Below, one piece after another: positions 14,301 to 27,700 of a stretch of DNA of 64,000 nt; position 1 is the first letter of the stretch, and the number at the start of each line of letters is the position of its first letter. The DNA lies in NCBI GenBank assembly GCA_950295325.1, contig OX485805.1:21687501-21751500 (forward strand), written 5' to 3'. The notes beneath the pieces were generated by a model, which ran no database searches, was not told the DNA's origin, and worked only from the letters and a program-made list of their open reading frames with translations. The stretch comes from Polytrichum commune (lineage: Eukaryota > Streptophyta > Polytrichopsida > Polytrichales > Polytrichaceae). The translations under genes and the position numbers were made by a program.

Positions 14301-15769
14301 CAGCTAGAGGCATTTGTATGAGTGATATTAATTGCGACTTGAGGTTCTTGGTTCTAGTGTTGCTGGTCACAAATCAAGTTTGCAATGTCTCTAAAGTTGA
14401 AATTGTTCTCTCTTGTTGATGCCTATGCTAGTCCAAAACTTATTGGATTTTGCGAGTGTGCTAAGGGTGACACATATGAAAACTCAAAACCACTACTTGA
14501 AGGTATTCATATTGTAAATTGGCCTTTTCAATTCTTTGAAATTGAGTGTAGGTGTAGGAATAGCTGCAAGCTTGAGGGACTCAATAAATTTTCTTTGGAT
14601 GTGTATGATCTGCAACCAACTAATTCCAACCTTTAATCCAAAAAATGCATGCATGTGGTTGACCTAGATATTGTTTTTGACTCCCTACAAACTCTTGAGT
14701 GCATAGTAGATTAGGCTGAAATCCAAGATCTTAGCCCTCTTGATGACTCTGACCAACCATTGCCTCCACCTGCAGGTTCTAGAGTTAGTGGTGAGAGCAC
14801 TAACCATGTGGCATCTAACGTGAAGTCCACATTGGTGAGTGTCAAGGTTATGGCAAGATATTTGCTAGCCAAAATTAATCTTAGGAAAGGTCTAAAACCA
14901 ATAATCTTGGAGGGTCACCAGGCACTTGAGGTCTTCAAATCATAATTTTGTGGGTGTAATAGAGGTGTAATGCGTAATTTGTAAAGAGTTTGGTTCCACC
15001 ATTGGAGATCATTCCAAGAATACAATTCACAAGTTTTTTGCCAAAATAAAATAAAAATCATCCCATGTCTAACATACATATTTGAAGAAAGAAAGGGAGT
15101 TCATTTTGTGATCATACCCATTCACAAGCCTCTAAAGGGAAGTCTATTGAGCAACCAAACATTTATGAAAAATACAATGAGGACAAAGTGAGCGATACAA
15201 CCCAAAACTTATCAAGCACAGAAGAATCTCATGACTTGTAGAACTGCAATAAGGTGCGTCACATTTCATAATCGCAAAATGATTACCTTTTACTTCCAAA
15301 ACTTGCATTTCACTTGAAGTCATTGTAGAATGATGGTGAAATATTGCAATTGATCATTTCCCGCTTTGTTTGAATTTGGTTGGTGTACCTCACCAATGAT
15401 GGCCCTATTCTTTTGTTTGTCCCTTAGAAGAAAGATGTTAAGGACAATGTGAGGATGTTCGTAGCCTCCTATGATTTAGTGTTGCAAACAAATTGGTGGG
15501 ATTTCAGCAAGTTGCCATTGTGTTTTTCGTTTGATAAACTTTTGACAGTACACTAAAAACTTTACATTGTTCCCTTCTTAATTGTGCTTTTATTGTCCTT
15601 GATGTTAATGCATCTATAGAATGGTTATAATAATCTCTACATGTTTTTGGTTAAATAGATATCAATGTGGTTCTATTCATGGTTTGTGAAATTTTATTGA
15701 CCTCTGAACGTTTCATTTGGCATGATTTTGATGATTAAGATAAAGTAGTTCATGGATAGTTGATAATTA

Positions 15770-18700
15770 ACAATACCATCCACTATACGTTTGACTGAAT
15801 TGGATATGATTGAGTTGCACACTACTAGGTTGGAACTTAGAATACGTTGGATTGGGCATTCTATATGTCTGCGACTAACTTTTATGGTTGCACCAATGAA
15901 ACAAAAAAATTGTGCACATTTCTTGAATTTGTGTGATGATGTTTGAATTTTTGGGTTCCTTTCAAAATACCATAATCAATGGACATTGATTTACGTGAGC
16001 AATTTCCTCTTTTTCTTCCATATGCGTCCAAGAACTTAACTTTCTCCCTTCCAAATGCCTCCATCAAAGTCCAAGAAACTTATGTTTCTTGGACTGAAAG
16101 TTCACATTCTTAGTTCGTTCATGTGCGATTCATTGTTTGGTAGCGTGAGATTGTGGCGGCAACTAATGAGGTTGCTCAATATTATAATGAGAAGACTATC
16201 GAGGACAAGAGATTTGAGGTGGGAATGTGGGAGCTCTAGACTAATCAAAGGTTGAGCGATTCAATCTAGTCAAACAAAAGAATTCAAGAAACTACTCTAT
16301 GTTACAGATCCAACACACTGGGAAGAATTTCTACATGAGGTGTGGTCATATGTTTTTCTTCATTTAATATTTGTTTTTATTATTTCTCTATAGTCTGGTT
16401 TTGTACATGCTACAAATTTCAGGTGAATATACATTGGAGTGTAAATCTCAAGCCCAGAATGTAGAAACTCCAAAAAATTGCCATTGCCGCCATTCAGGCG
16501 GAGTTCAAGGTGCAATGGTTGGAATGGTGGAACTCAAGTCTCTCTATGTGGTGCTCGGTTCATTTTCCTCCTCCAAATGTGGAAAAGAAACCTCTTGAAT
16601 ACTTCCTCATACGTGCTTCGTTATGGACACATGTATATTCAAATTCCTTAAGTAATAAACTTGTAAGGTTGTTTTTGTTCGTCTTCATGAGTGTGCGTTA
16701 TTGTTTGTTATTCATGTTCACATGTTGGGTTTTCATATAAAAGACAAATTGATCATTGAATTGAAGGATATCAAGAAGGAATTGGGTCCTATAAAAACTG
16801 GACCCAAAATTATGCAACTAGGTCCATATGTGGAGATATGGAGTATCTTGCTTTGGATTAAAGCCTACATTCATCTTATTTGGGCCGAGTCCCCATTCAC
16901 CAAAGGATCTAAACTACATAATTCCAAGTTTGGGATGATTGCTATCAAACATGTGTTGAACATGTGAGTTTGTTTTATGTAGTGTTCTTCATTATGTTCA
17001 ACTATTGGAAATTATTTGCCTTTGCTCCCACTTACTAATGGGGCCCTTCATTTGAGTGTAGGTATGTTGACAAGAAACTACTTGAGAAGAATGTCATTGA
17101 ACCACAAAACTTTCCAACATTTTTCAACGCTTGGATTGATAGGTTTCACAAATTTTGCATACATACAGTCATCCAAACATATGTTTGAGAGTATAATGTG
17201 TTGCAAGCATATCCTTGGTTTTTGTATTGCCATGTCGATTATTTCTCATCTAAGGAGGAGAATGAATTCAAGGCCCTTTAGAACATCCTAGATGTTGAGG
17301 ATATTCCAATGAATACCCAAGTTGTATCATCACAAACCAAAAAATGTAACCAAAGAGGTAATAATTTCAAGACACCAACTCGGGATCCTACAAATACTCA
17401 AACCCTAGCTAAAACACAACCTTTTCCCAATACTCAGGCTCATGCCAACACTCCAAAGATGTAACAAGTCCTCCCAACGCTCAATTGCATCATAAAACAT
17501 CCATTCTATCCCCACATGTCTCTCAGCAAATTCCGTTTGTCTTACGGCACAATAAGGAATTGCCAATGAAGGTTATGTTGGAGAAACCCTTCTATTCTTA
17601 ACATTATCAATTCACCATCTCATCCATTATTGGTGAAGACACATGAATTCGTCAAACAAGTAAGCAAATTTTCAGCAATTCAATTGCTTTTGAGTATTTG
17701 GATTATCTTTGTTGTGACTTAAAGTATGATTATATTTGTTATTTATATTACTTCTTATATGCAACAGTTTGATAGTGTCCGATCGACAAGTGTGTCAAGT
17801 GACTTATGTCTACATTGAGGTTTCAACTTATTGATCGTGGAATTACCTGAAGGTCTATATGTCCCATGTATTTCCTCCCCGCCATCAGTTGTGCCAGAGT
17901 GGAGTAAGCATAATACCACAGAGATTGAAGCAATTTTTTCGTTTGTTTTTCTTCCTTCATGATTATGCGTTCAATCTTTTAGTCATTTTGGAATGCAAAA
18001 ATGTATGTCAAGATGTTCATATGTAATCATGCACATATGACTACACTCTAGTGAGAGATTGGTGGGGTGTAAATGTCATGGCATTGTGCTCTGGAGTTGA
18101 TGTTTCTACTAGAGGAAGTCTAACTCTCAAATCTTGATAATTATAGTGCATTTTGATTAGATTCAATCATTTTTGTACAGTGTGATCTAATATTTGCGGG
18201 TGTGTTTGTTTTTATCTACTAAAACAAGATTATGCAGAATGTTGTTTTGTTGTGAGAAGAATGCAAATGTTAAAATATTCTTAAACAAAAACATTGTGTT
18301 CAAAAAGCAAGGAGTATGTGTAAGCGATGATGACGTATACTTTAACTACAATACCAAGAAAGATCAACTAATGCATGAATCGGTGCCTTGGCGGGTGCTT
18401 GTAAGGAACATCCAATTATCCTTCATATGTTTATTGAGGCTTTATCTTAGCTTGGAGTTGTTGTCATTGATGTCATAGCTTCTACAAGTGGGTTTACAAT
18501 GTTAAGATCCACAATCATGTTCAATACCTAATCCTTGATGTCACAATGCTTCAACCATAATTTATAATGTTAATGTAACATTTGATTTATATATTTTCTA
18601 TATTTTTCCTTTCAAGTGCCTCAATCCATGCATGTCGTAAGAGTAGACGCCATCTTGTTGCTTATGAGGCAAATGACCTCATTTCAATAAAGTTCTTCAA

Positions 18701-19295
18701 CCACCCCAAGAACCATGTTGTCAAATCAATCAATGCAAGCGTTGTCATTGGAGGACGATGAAGAATCTCCTCAAAAAGTGGCCAGGACATCACATTTGAG
18801 TACATGAGTTTGCCCAATGTAGTTCATTTTATTGTTGTTTGGTTTTGAGGATTTTGAAATTAACGTACTCACACTATGCATGCGTATATGCAGTGTCCAC
18901 AAGATGATGGAACAATTGACATCCCCTCCCAAGTCACACTTGCTACCTGTGTATGTGGAGAGCTTTGCTCGTTTACAAATGGCTCCATCTACACCTCATC
19001 CAAAGTCTCGCAAGGTCAATCCCAACGTGGAAATATTGTTCCATTAAGAGGCATCGGAGGATAATGTAGGGCATTTAGATAGTTGACTAAACCATCCAGT
19101 GTATGTTTGATTGGATTTGATATGATATGATTGGATTATATTGGATTGGATATTATTTAAGCGCATAACTTGGACTCGTATGTTTGTATTTGGATTTTTG
19201 GCTTCCCTTTGAATTATTGTAATTGGTGGACATTGTGATATAGTCCCATATATGCCTAAAAACTTAATTCTCTCTCAGGGAGTGCACTATTCATT
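15770..19295 (+). repeat. Diverged direct repeats bounding ~3 kb (possible decayed element)
   Basis: The segments ~15770-16075 and ~19085-19295 share, in the same order and orientation, ACCATCCA, a TTGATTGGATTTGATATGAT-like run, then TTGGSTTCC, AATTGGTGGACATTG-like, and a CCATATRYG(T/C)CC..AACTTAA end. They are direct copies about 3.3 kb apart. This could be LTR-like ends of a decayed element or two solo insertions of one family. The interior shows no recognisable polyprotein. Confidence 0.45.
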
Positions 19296-21750
19296 AAAAC
19301 CAAGCATCACGTGCGTGCATGTCCCTTATTAAAATACCCCTGTATACATTTTATTTTTTCTAAAATCAAGCAATATACTTACAAATCTCATTGCTTCAAA
19401 ATACATTTCCATACGTACACAAGGGTCCAAAAACAAATACAGAAATTGTATATAGCATGTGTACAAATGTTTGGAAATGCAAAAATATGGCCTTATTATA
19501 TGTATAATATCAAATCATGGATTTTTAGTTATAAAGTCGTTACTTAGTGGATGAAAAAACACATGATTCTTGGTCCAGGTCTGACTTGAACGCGTAAACG
19601 CATAAATGCGTACTTTACATATATTTTTCTATAGCCTCATGTATATCTACTTCTTGCTTAATAGCAATATGTCTCTTGTACGTACATTTTGTACATGCTT
19701 GTTTTAAATAATACCCCTTTTGTGCACCCACGTGTATAAATACAGTACTTGAACAGTGCACTCCCTGGGTTCTCTCTATCCTACAATTTCTCCATCATTT
19801 ATGTTTTGCTTGAATGCTCAAACTAACAACAAAAGTTGTTTTTAAATTGTTGTTTTGAAAATCAGAGTAAGACATTTATTTGGTTAACCACACTTCGTTT
19901 GATTGTCGCATGCATATTATTATCAAAAAAAATAAAATTATTCATGCCAATTACCACGGGTATAGGAGTATTTGTGAGTGTATTTCCAAATATTTTTCCT
20001 CCCTCACTGTTCGCAAGTTGCCGCTCACATGATAACACTCCCCTTTGTATAAACTAGGTATGTAATGGCCAGGCCTTTCCCAATTGTTATACAAGAACAT
20101 TTCATACATTGATCTTATGCAAGAACCACTTAAGGGAATGCAGTATGGTGTTGATGGAGTCATGTCTAATGACGATATTTCCATCTTGGAAGAATTCACA
20201 AGAGAGTAAGGATGCTAGAGTAACTAGAGCTATGGCTACAGGTGTGGATACACATGAAGACATGATTGTGTTGTGCTACCTACTCCAAATCTTGTGGCAT
20301 CTGAGAAGCCTCCGAAGGATCGCAAACTAATGTCGAGTCTCTACAATTCAACGTCCTCATGCACACTTGCAGTCTCAACTTTGCATTGTATTCTAGAGGT
20401 CTGAAGGAGGTAGTTACTTAACTTAATCCCACAACTATGTGGAAAAAACATACGCTAACTACGTCATTCAATTCTTCGGATAACATGTTGTAGGAGACTT
20501 TAAAAAACATGTTGCCCAATGAGATCAAGGGACAAAAGGCAGGTAATGACAACATCCAGGGGGTGGTCTTACGGAATTGCAATGCGAGCATGTGTTGGAG
20601 GAGTTGCAACAAACTAACAGCCATGTTAAATGGAATATTTTGAAAAGGAGGCCACCAATAAGGGAGAGTGGCTCGAAAAGGCCTACGGATTGAGGGAGCT
20701 TTGACATCCCCTCTTATATTTACAAATACAATGAATAGTGTATCAGGTAATGTGCAAACTATCCATTACTTCGGAGAGGTTAACATCTACATTGTTGGCT
20801 CAACTCCAGAGAAGCCATTAACCAAGGGCAGTCACCAAAAGTGAAGAGTATATTTGCCAAGACAACCAGTTTGAATACTTCAAGCAACAAACTAGGTGTT
20901 AGACTGGGTAGAAAAGGGCTTTGGGAGCCTAGCCAAAAAAGGCCAGGGTATGTTGCAAGTCTAGTTTAGGTCTCATTCCTTGTGACCGGGGCCATGCCAG
21001 TGAGCTTCATGTCAGTAGAGCTAACCTACATCCACTCATAGACAGCTTTCTCAACTTACGGCCTCATCAGCATTGGCACAACATCAAGTTGTGTTCCCGC
21101 ATCCGAAGGCCTGAAATTGAATGGTTTCTTGCATCTAGGCTATTCTGTGCACAGGGCATCATACAAGAAGAATGGTTATAAAGGGAAGCATTGGTGCCTC
21201 ACTGTAACTTATATGACTGTTCAGAGGTGGTGTTGCTGGGGATACTCATCACATGAAGGACAGCATTTTGTTTGCAGAGCATTCCATAGATGCAAGTAAA
21301 GGGATCATTGACTAGGGATGCGGACTTTGACTCCATTACAGCTCAATATTAGAAAAGCCCGCTCTTCCAATGGTAAGAAATTTTCAGCACGTTGGCTAGG
21401 ATGAATTTATTTATATCACATAATTTATTTGAGAACAGCAATACACCAATTCTTTACATGAAGCCACATACAGATATGCTATGTAATGATAACACCTGAT
21501 TGAAGATCACAAGCACAAAATTGACAGTAATCAAGTGCTTGAACCAAGCATGATGCACCTGCTATGTAAATTTAAGCTCCATAACTGTACCACAATCCCC
21601 AATTCTTCCTTCAAATCCTCTACCTTGAGATAGAGAGCATGGTACAAGAATAATTCAAGGCATTTGAAATCAAACACAAACATGAAGTTGTCTTCCATGT
21701 TTATGTAACTTCCACTTAAGCAATAAGCATTGCACGACTTCTGGATTCGC

Positions 21751-24700
21751 TTAATGCTTCAGTAGTCTCAAAATGTCGCCAACCAGATACAATGAGCCTG
21801 TGACAAGCACCTGCTTGAATCCAACAACAAAGCAAGCTTTCTTGAGTACAGTTGAGTAGTTTTGGATGCAAGTAACCCCACAAACTTTCAAGGCATTTGA
21901 AACAAACATCATCTGCAAGAGCTTCTGAAAAAAAAATGCATAGCAACTTTCACACTTGGGCACTGATCATCATGAACACTACTCAACAACAAATTTCACA
22001 ACGGCGTTACTGAATCATTCATATAACCACTTTTCAGTGTTTAACTGTACTAAAGAATTCTAGAGTGCATTGAGTTACATACCTGAATGCGGAGTTGAGG
22101 ATGGTGGGAGGTACAATTTCGAAGAAAATCCAGAGCAGCTGGTAGTGATCTTAACACTGCACTTGTAGCACCAAAAATGCTTTTGTTCTCATTTTGAACC
22201 TCAACATTCTTCAGTTCAGACAAAAGTGTCCTGTGGGGTTCATGTCTTTCTTCCTGTGATAGAGAGGCAACACCAGAGGTACCTGCCCATGCAAAACAAG
22301 TCTCTATCATGTGTCAGTACAAGGATGCAACATGGGTGTAAGTAGAGCACATGATTTGAGGTATAAAGGCCTTAACGATTACTTCCAATGCTGGACCAGT
22401 ATATAGGTGAATGCATGATATCAATACAGAATATCAATAGAGGCATCAAAAAACCTACATGACCATTAACAAAATTGGAATACCAATCAAAATTTGATAC
22501 TTGTTGGGTATCACTAGATAAGAGAATATTTTTGTACTTCATCATTAATTGGGCCAATACCATCCTACTCCCATATTGATACAAGAATCCTTTTAACTAA
22601 GTATGAAGATTCTTGCATGGTATATAGGCCCAAATGGTATCAAAGACAAAAACATCCTCAAGTACCCATACCCTACTGATATCAGTAGAATGTAAGATCC
22701 TCATTATATACCAGAAAAAGAAAATACCTGTACAACAGTGGTTGCATTTCTTACTAAACACAAGAAGAGGACCTAAACTTCCAAGCCACAAGGAGGCCAG
22801 TGCAGATGAGACCATAAATTTTGGACGTCATGTGATTTATTTACAAAAAACCAAATTTGAGATGCTCCATGACTTCAATGGTTACATAGGGGCCCCAAAA
22901 AAGATAGTGGCCAGCGTGTCCCATATTTGATTCATTTAAGCTAATGACCTGTGTTTTTGGTATTTAGAATAATATTAGAAATGACTGTTTTCATATCAGC
23001 ATTTTGCACCGTTCATAGATAAAAATGAGTTGTCCACTAAGAAGAGCAGTTGAGAATTCAGGCATGAATTCCCCAAGTTTCTGGCATCTATTAGCACCGA
23101 TAATAGAGCGTTCCTTTCACTCAACTGGACTCTTGGTCGCAAGGTTGTTGTTTTGCATACAACACCTCCTATGTATGGTAAGTTTTCGGTGCATTATTGG
23201 AGGCAGTATGGAGGTTTGAATGAATGAAGAACATTCTATATCAGTTACATTCTATACCAGTTACATTCTATATCAGTTCATCGAGGGTCAAACTCATTTG
23301 GCATGCCAAGAGGTGCTCAAATGAGTTTGGACCCTCAATGGCCCAAAATAGTTTACTCTTCATTCAAATGTTAACACTACCTCCAAGCATGCACCACAAG
23401 TGGAAAGAAATTATTGATTTTGTACGCAAATGAATCAATGGAAATACATAGGGGATCAACTCCTGACAAAAGTTTCATTGAGTTAAAGGATCACTCTATT
23501 AGCACTGACATTAATTTCATAAATTGCTCTGACTTGAGAACTCATAGCAGTTAAAATGGCTTATTTTTTTGTAGCATCACCTGTGAGCTTGTTTGATTGT
23601 AAAGATTCCCAATGTCGCTGGAGCATCTGCTGCCAAGATAGCTCTGTTAATGTTGATCCTGCAGACACAGGTGTAGATACATCCACTGCCGTTTGGCTGG
23701 AGTATGGTGGAACAAAAAAGGCGGTGTGGAGAGGAAATCCTGCCAATAGAGCACATACTTCTATGTAACTTTCAAGTTGTTGTGGTCCTACTTCACTAAT
23801 TGATGAATTAGGCCATATTATCAATATAGAGGGTATCAATATATAATTATTGTATGCAATTGCAGTGCTGCAAGTCTGAACATAGGTAGCATCCTTAAAT
23901 AGGTGTAAGGACATACCCTTTCTATTCTAGCTTCAAGAATAAATTTCCAAGAATCAAGACTCCTGATTACATGCATGTATGTATCAAGTGGCAAGCTCTC
24001 ACTAGCCAACACCTCATTGTTACCTATCTTCAGACAAAGCCTTCTCCCATTTACCAAAATTCAACTTAAAAATCTTGCCAAAAAGAACCTCACCAAATGT
24101 AAACTCTCCAAGGTGCTTGTCTACGTAGAACACCCACTACACCACTTGAGAATGCTATGGAGGACATACCATTTCGCTTACACAAGTTGATCAAAGGATG
24201 CATCAGGAGCAATGGATCACGCTTTGGCATGCAGTTGAACAAAAGCACCTGTAAAAGCACAGCACAAGCATGAGCATACCCACCAGGAATTATTGCATTG
24301 CACCATAAGGATCCAAAAAGCTCTTCCTGATAAACAAGCACAAGTTAAAGAGTTATCCTTAAAGTGTCTCAAAAAGTCATGTTTTGGTAGGCAGTTTTGC
24401 CCACTTTTGATAAAAGTTTGACATGAAATTGAAGGCACCTAATATGGTGCTCTCAAAAGTTTGACATTTTTATATAGCTGTCTTTGGCCAAAGTCAAACG
24501 CCTACCCTTCATTTCGCTATAATTAGATGATTTGGTACCACTTGAACAGTCCTTCACCATATAAATTGTCAAAAGCGGGGTGCAACTCCCTACCAAAATA
24601 TGAATTTTGGTGAGATTTTAAGGATAACCCTAATCAATTTCGCAATTTATGATGGGCTACATCAAAAACATCAAAGGTGTCAATCTGCTATATGCTCCTT

Positions 24701-27700
24701 AACTGACTACCTACAACTGTAGGTTTCAATGCAATAACCTCATAGGTGATGAAGGAATCCCATCAACTTACCCTTCTCACCATAGAACCCTCCTTCCACA
24801 TTTGGTCATCTGTTGAACTATTATTCTGTTCACCTCTCTTAAGAGTTGTACCATCCTCCGACTTTATTGTTGAACAGAACCAATGTGCACAGGCTTCCAT
24901 GCTCTCTGGACTGTGAGCTCCATCTAAATAAAATGAGAGACGTCCAGTCTGATCATGAATAACTTCAGCTCGGCCGGACCATCTGGTCGCTTCAAGTCCC
25001 TTAATGAATGAGTCTGGCAACTTTCCAGTTGTGAGGACCTGCCACTTACTTACCTCAGTGATCAAGTAAGCAAACATGCTACATGTTGGTGCAGAAGGAT
25101 ACAACAACTTGGATAAACATTTCAGAATCAGGGCTACAAACAACATTCATACAGTCCACTAATCATCCAATGATCTCTTAATAGAAATCCTGGCTCAGCC
25201 TATCGAAGCTAGCTTGGCCCACCATTCCTAGATGGACAAGCTAGAAAGCCAGTGTTTTATATCCTAGCCCCACTGTTTTAGCAGAGTACTTCTAGCCTTA
25301 AGAAAACTTTGGTGACTTCATGTATAAGCTCTCAAACTCACATTTTAGCCAACTCGCCCAGAGTTTGATCTGGAGACTTTAAGCATAACTCTACTAAGTA
25401 TAATCGTAGCAAGTTTCAAATGGATAAGGAAAACGCCAACATTATGAAGATCGAGTAGATTTCACATTTTTTGTCCTATTTCCTCCTTTATCAGCATCAT
25501 AGACTTCAAATCACAGTATCAATATTTAGACAATTTTATGAGGTCAACAGGGATTATTCACCCTCTGCAACTGGGTAATATTTTCAGATGGATCCCTAGC
25601 CATCACCCACTGCTTGCAAAGAGCTATGGCTAGGGCAGCATTGACGCGCTGATGATCTCCTCCTAATCCAAGTTTCACGTTCTGCAAGTCATAATCATCC
25701 AAAGGGCGGGCAACCTCCAGAGTTATCTGCAGGAAAAAGAATCCACCCCAACTTCTGCGATTTAACCAAGACTCAGGAGAGGCAATCCCCAAAAAAATGA
25801 ACCAGCCAGCTACATTCTAACTCACACCTTACGCCCTAGATAAACATCAATGGATAACTCTTTCTTATGATTTTCTTGTAGAACTTATTATAATCTGTTA
25901 CTTAATTGTTCTCCTATTCAGACACAATCCAACAAATCTTTTGTTTTGAATATGATGAATTCTTTCCTCTTCATTTCTAAGACAGATCTTAAGCCAAAAG
26001 CCCCAAATTTCATCACAATGCATACCAACTGCGTTTTCAAAAATAATATAAAATTCAACATTGATGACAGATGGACAAAGGAGATAACATGTCCGACATC
26101 TTTCGTAGGAGAGGAAGATTAATTATGTTGGAGAATACCTACCCCAAGTTCTTGAGCCCTTTTCTGGAGAGAAACCATGGCTTCTTCAGGTTGCGGGGCA
26201 GTAAATGCTGGAACACCTGCCTTTGCACACCAACATTTCTTCAAATTTAGTCCTCTATTTTCAGACTGAAGGTGCATCTCCAGTCACCTCCAAAAATTGC
26301 TAACAATGATAAGGTGATGTATGTATAATCTATTAGTCTGCAGAAATGGCAGATTCCATACGATGGTGCAATAAATCTCCCAGAAATAGCATACCTATGA
26401 AACAGGGACAATTCATCTGTACCAAGTGTGAAGTTAATCTCAACCTGCTCATGGAGAATAATCCATCTTACCTTGAAAATCCCTGCCTTCTCCCACGCAA
26501 TCTCTGCTAGTGTGTGACCTGTTCAAATATAGATGCTTTCAGTACTTCTTGCTCCATAACTAGATGTCAAAGCCCAGCTGTTGATTTGACAGCTAGATTT
26601 TCACAAAATGACAAAAAAAAGAAAAAAAGAAATTAGTGCTGTAGCTGTACTAACTTTGTCGTCCTTGAACGAACTGGTACTCGAAGACACGGTTTTACAT
26701 TCGATAAATATTGTAACTACTTTTTAAGATGAACCCAGAAGCTCAATAGCCACTGGCACATAAACAGCATAAACTGTTCAGCTCAACCACACAACACATC
26801 AAATATAACTCTTCACAATAAGATATTCCATGTGATGCCATGAATGAATCCATGTGGAGAACGATAAATTCAAGAAATTCCATTCCTTTAGCTACTTAAA
26901 GGTTTCAGTTCACTAGGGATTGAAAGTATGCTGTATTGCTCTCTGGGGTCATCAAATATGCAGACTTCTTACAAATCTGCTGCAACAGAATATCGCTCTC
27001 TTCATGGAAATTAATGGCCAGGGCAAAAGGTAATTCAGTGAAGAATGTCGACATACCCAGCAACTCCATGTGATCATATCCTAGTGAGGCGATGCCACAA
27101 GCAACAGGAGATTTTACCTGAAAAGGTGGCAATTACTGACATCATCTTTTATTATATAAAAGGTGAAACTGAAATGCAAACTAATCCTCCTCTGTTAGTG
27201 GACGAGACTATACTGAGGACTAGAATCTGCAGCTAAATAGTGGAAAACGAAGGACTAGGAGCATTTGATACAAAGAGCAGGGGCACATTTCAAGATGTCA
27301 ATCATAATTCACATGAAATTACAGTACATGAGGGACAAAGGAAAAGAGCTTACCACGTTAGTGGCATCAAGACGGCCACCAAGACCAACTTCAAGAATTG
27401 CAACATCCACCTGTTATCAGAGTATTAAGAAACTTTAGGTAATACCAGAAAGTGATATTGCAATGAAATGTTCCAATGCAGCTCCACACCCTTCGAATAA
27501 CAGTTGACTTGTAGATGTGATATAAGGCAAACACAATGTGCAAAACAATCAGAAGACTGTCAATATGCTTCCACAAACCACCAGTTTGCAGAGTCTTTTG
27601 TCAAGCAAGGTAAAGCAATACTGAAACTAAAGAAGATTCTAATCACATTGAATATAAGCCATCCATGAAGAGGTGATCTTTGTACAAATGCACACTAGTA

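Larger units (their letters stand above)
9288..21750. other. 12.5-kb gene-poor interval with decayed repeats
   Basis: After the glycosyltransferase stop codon the first few hundred bases are probably its 3' UTR. Beyond that I find no ORF with a recognisable domain and no consistent exon chain on either strand. Visible structure: a ~61-bp tandem repeat around 11195-11345, and a diverged direct repeat pair at about 15770-16075 and 19085-19295. Short open frames such as 14385-14636 and 16701-16967 match nothing I know. The interval is best read as decayed transposon sequence. Confidence 0.5.

Noticed and set aside
15770..19295. Calling an LTR retrotransposon from the direct repeat pair
   Set aside because: Repeats are too diverged to define ends, and I see no primer-binding site, polypurine tract, gag or pol between them.
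20100..20205. YGVDGVMSNDD-like reading as a phosphodiesterase fragment
   Set aside because: Only about ten residues resemble the family and the frame closes immediately; no neighbouring exons.
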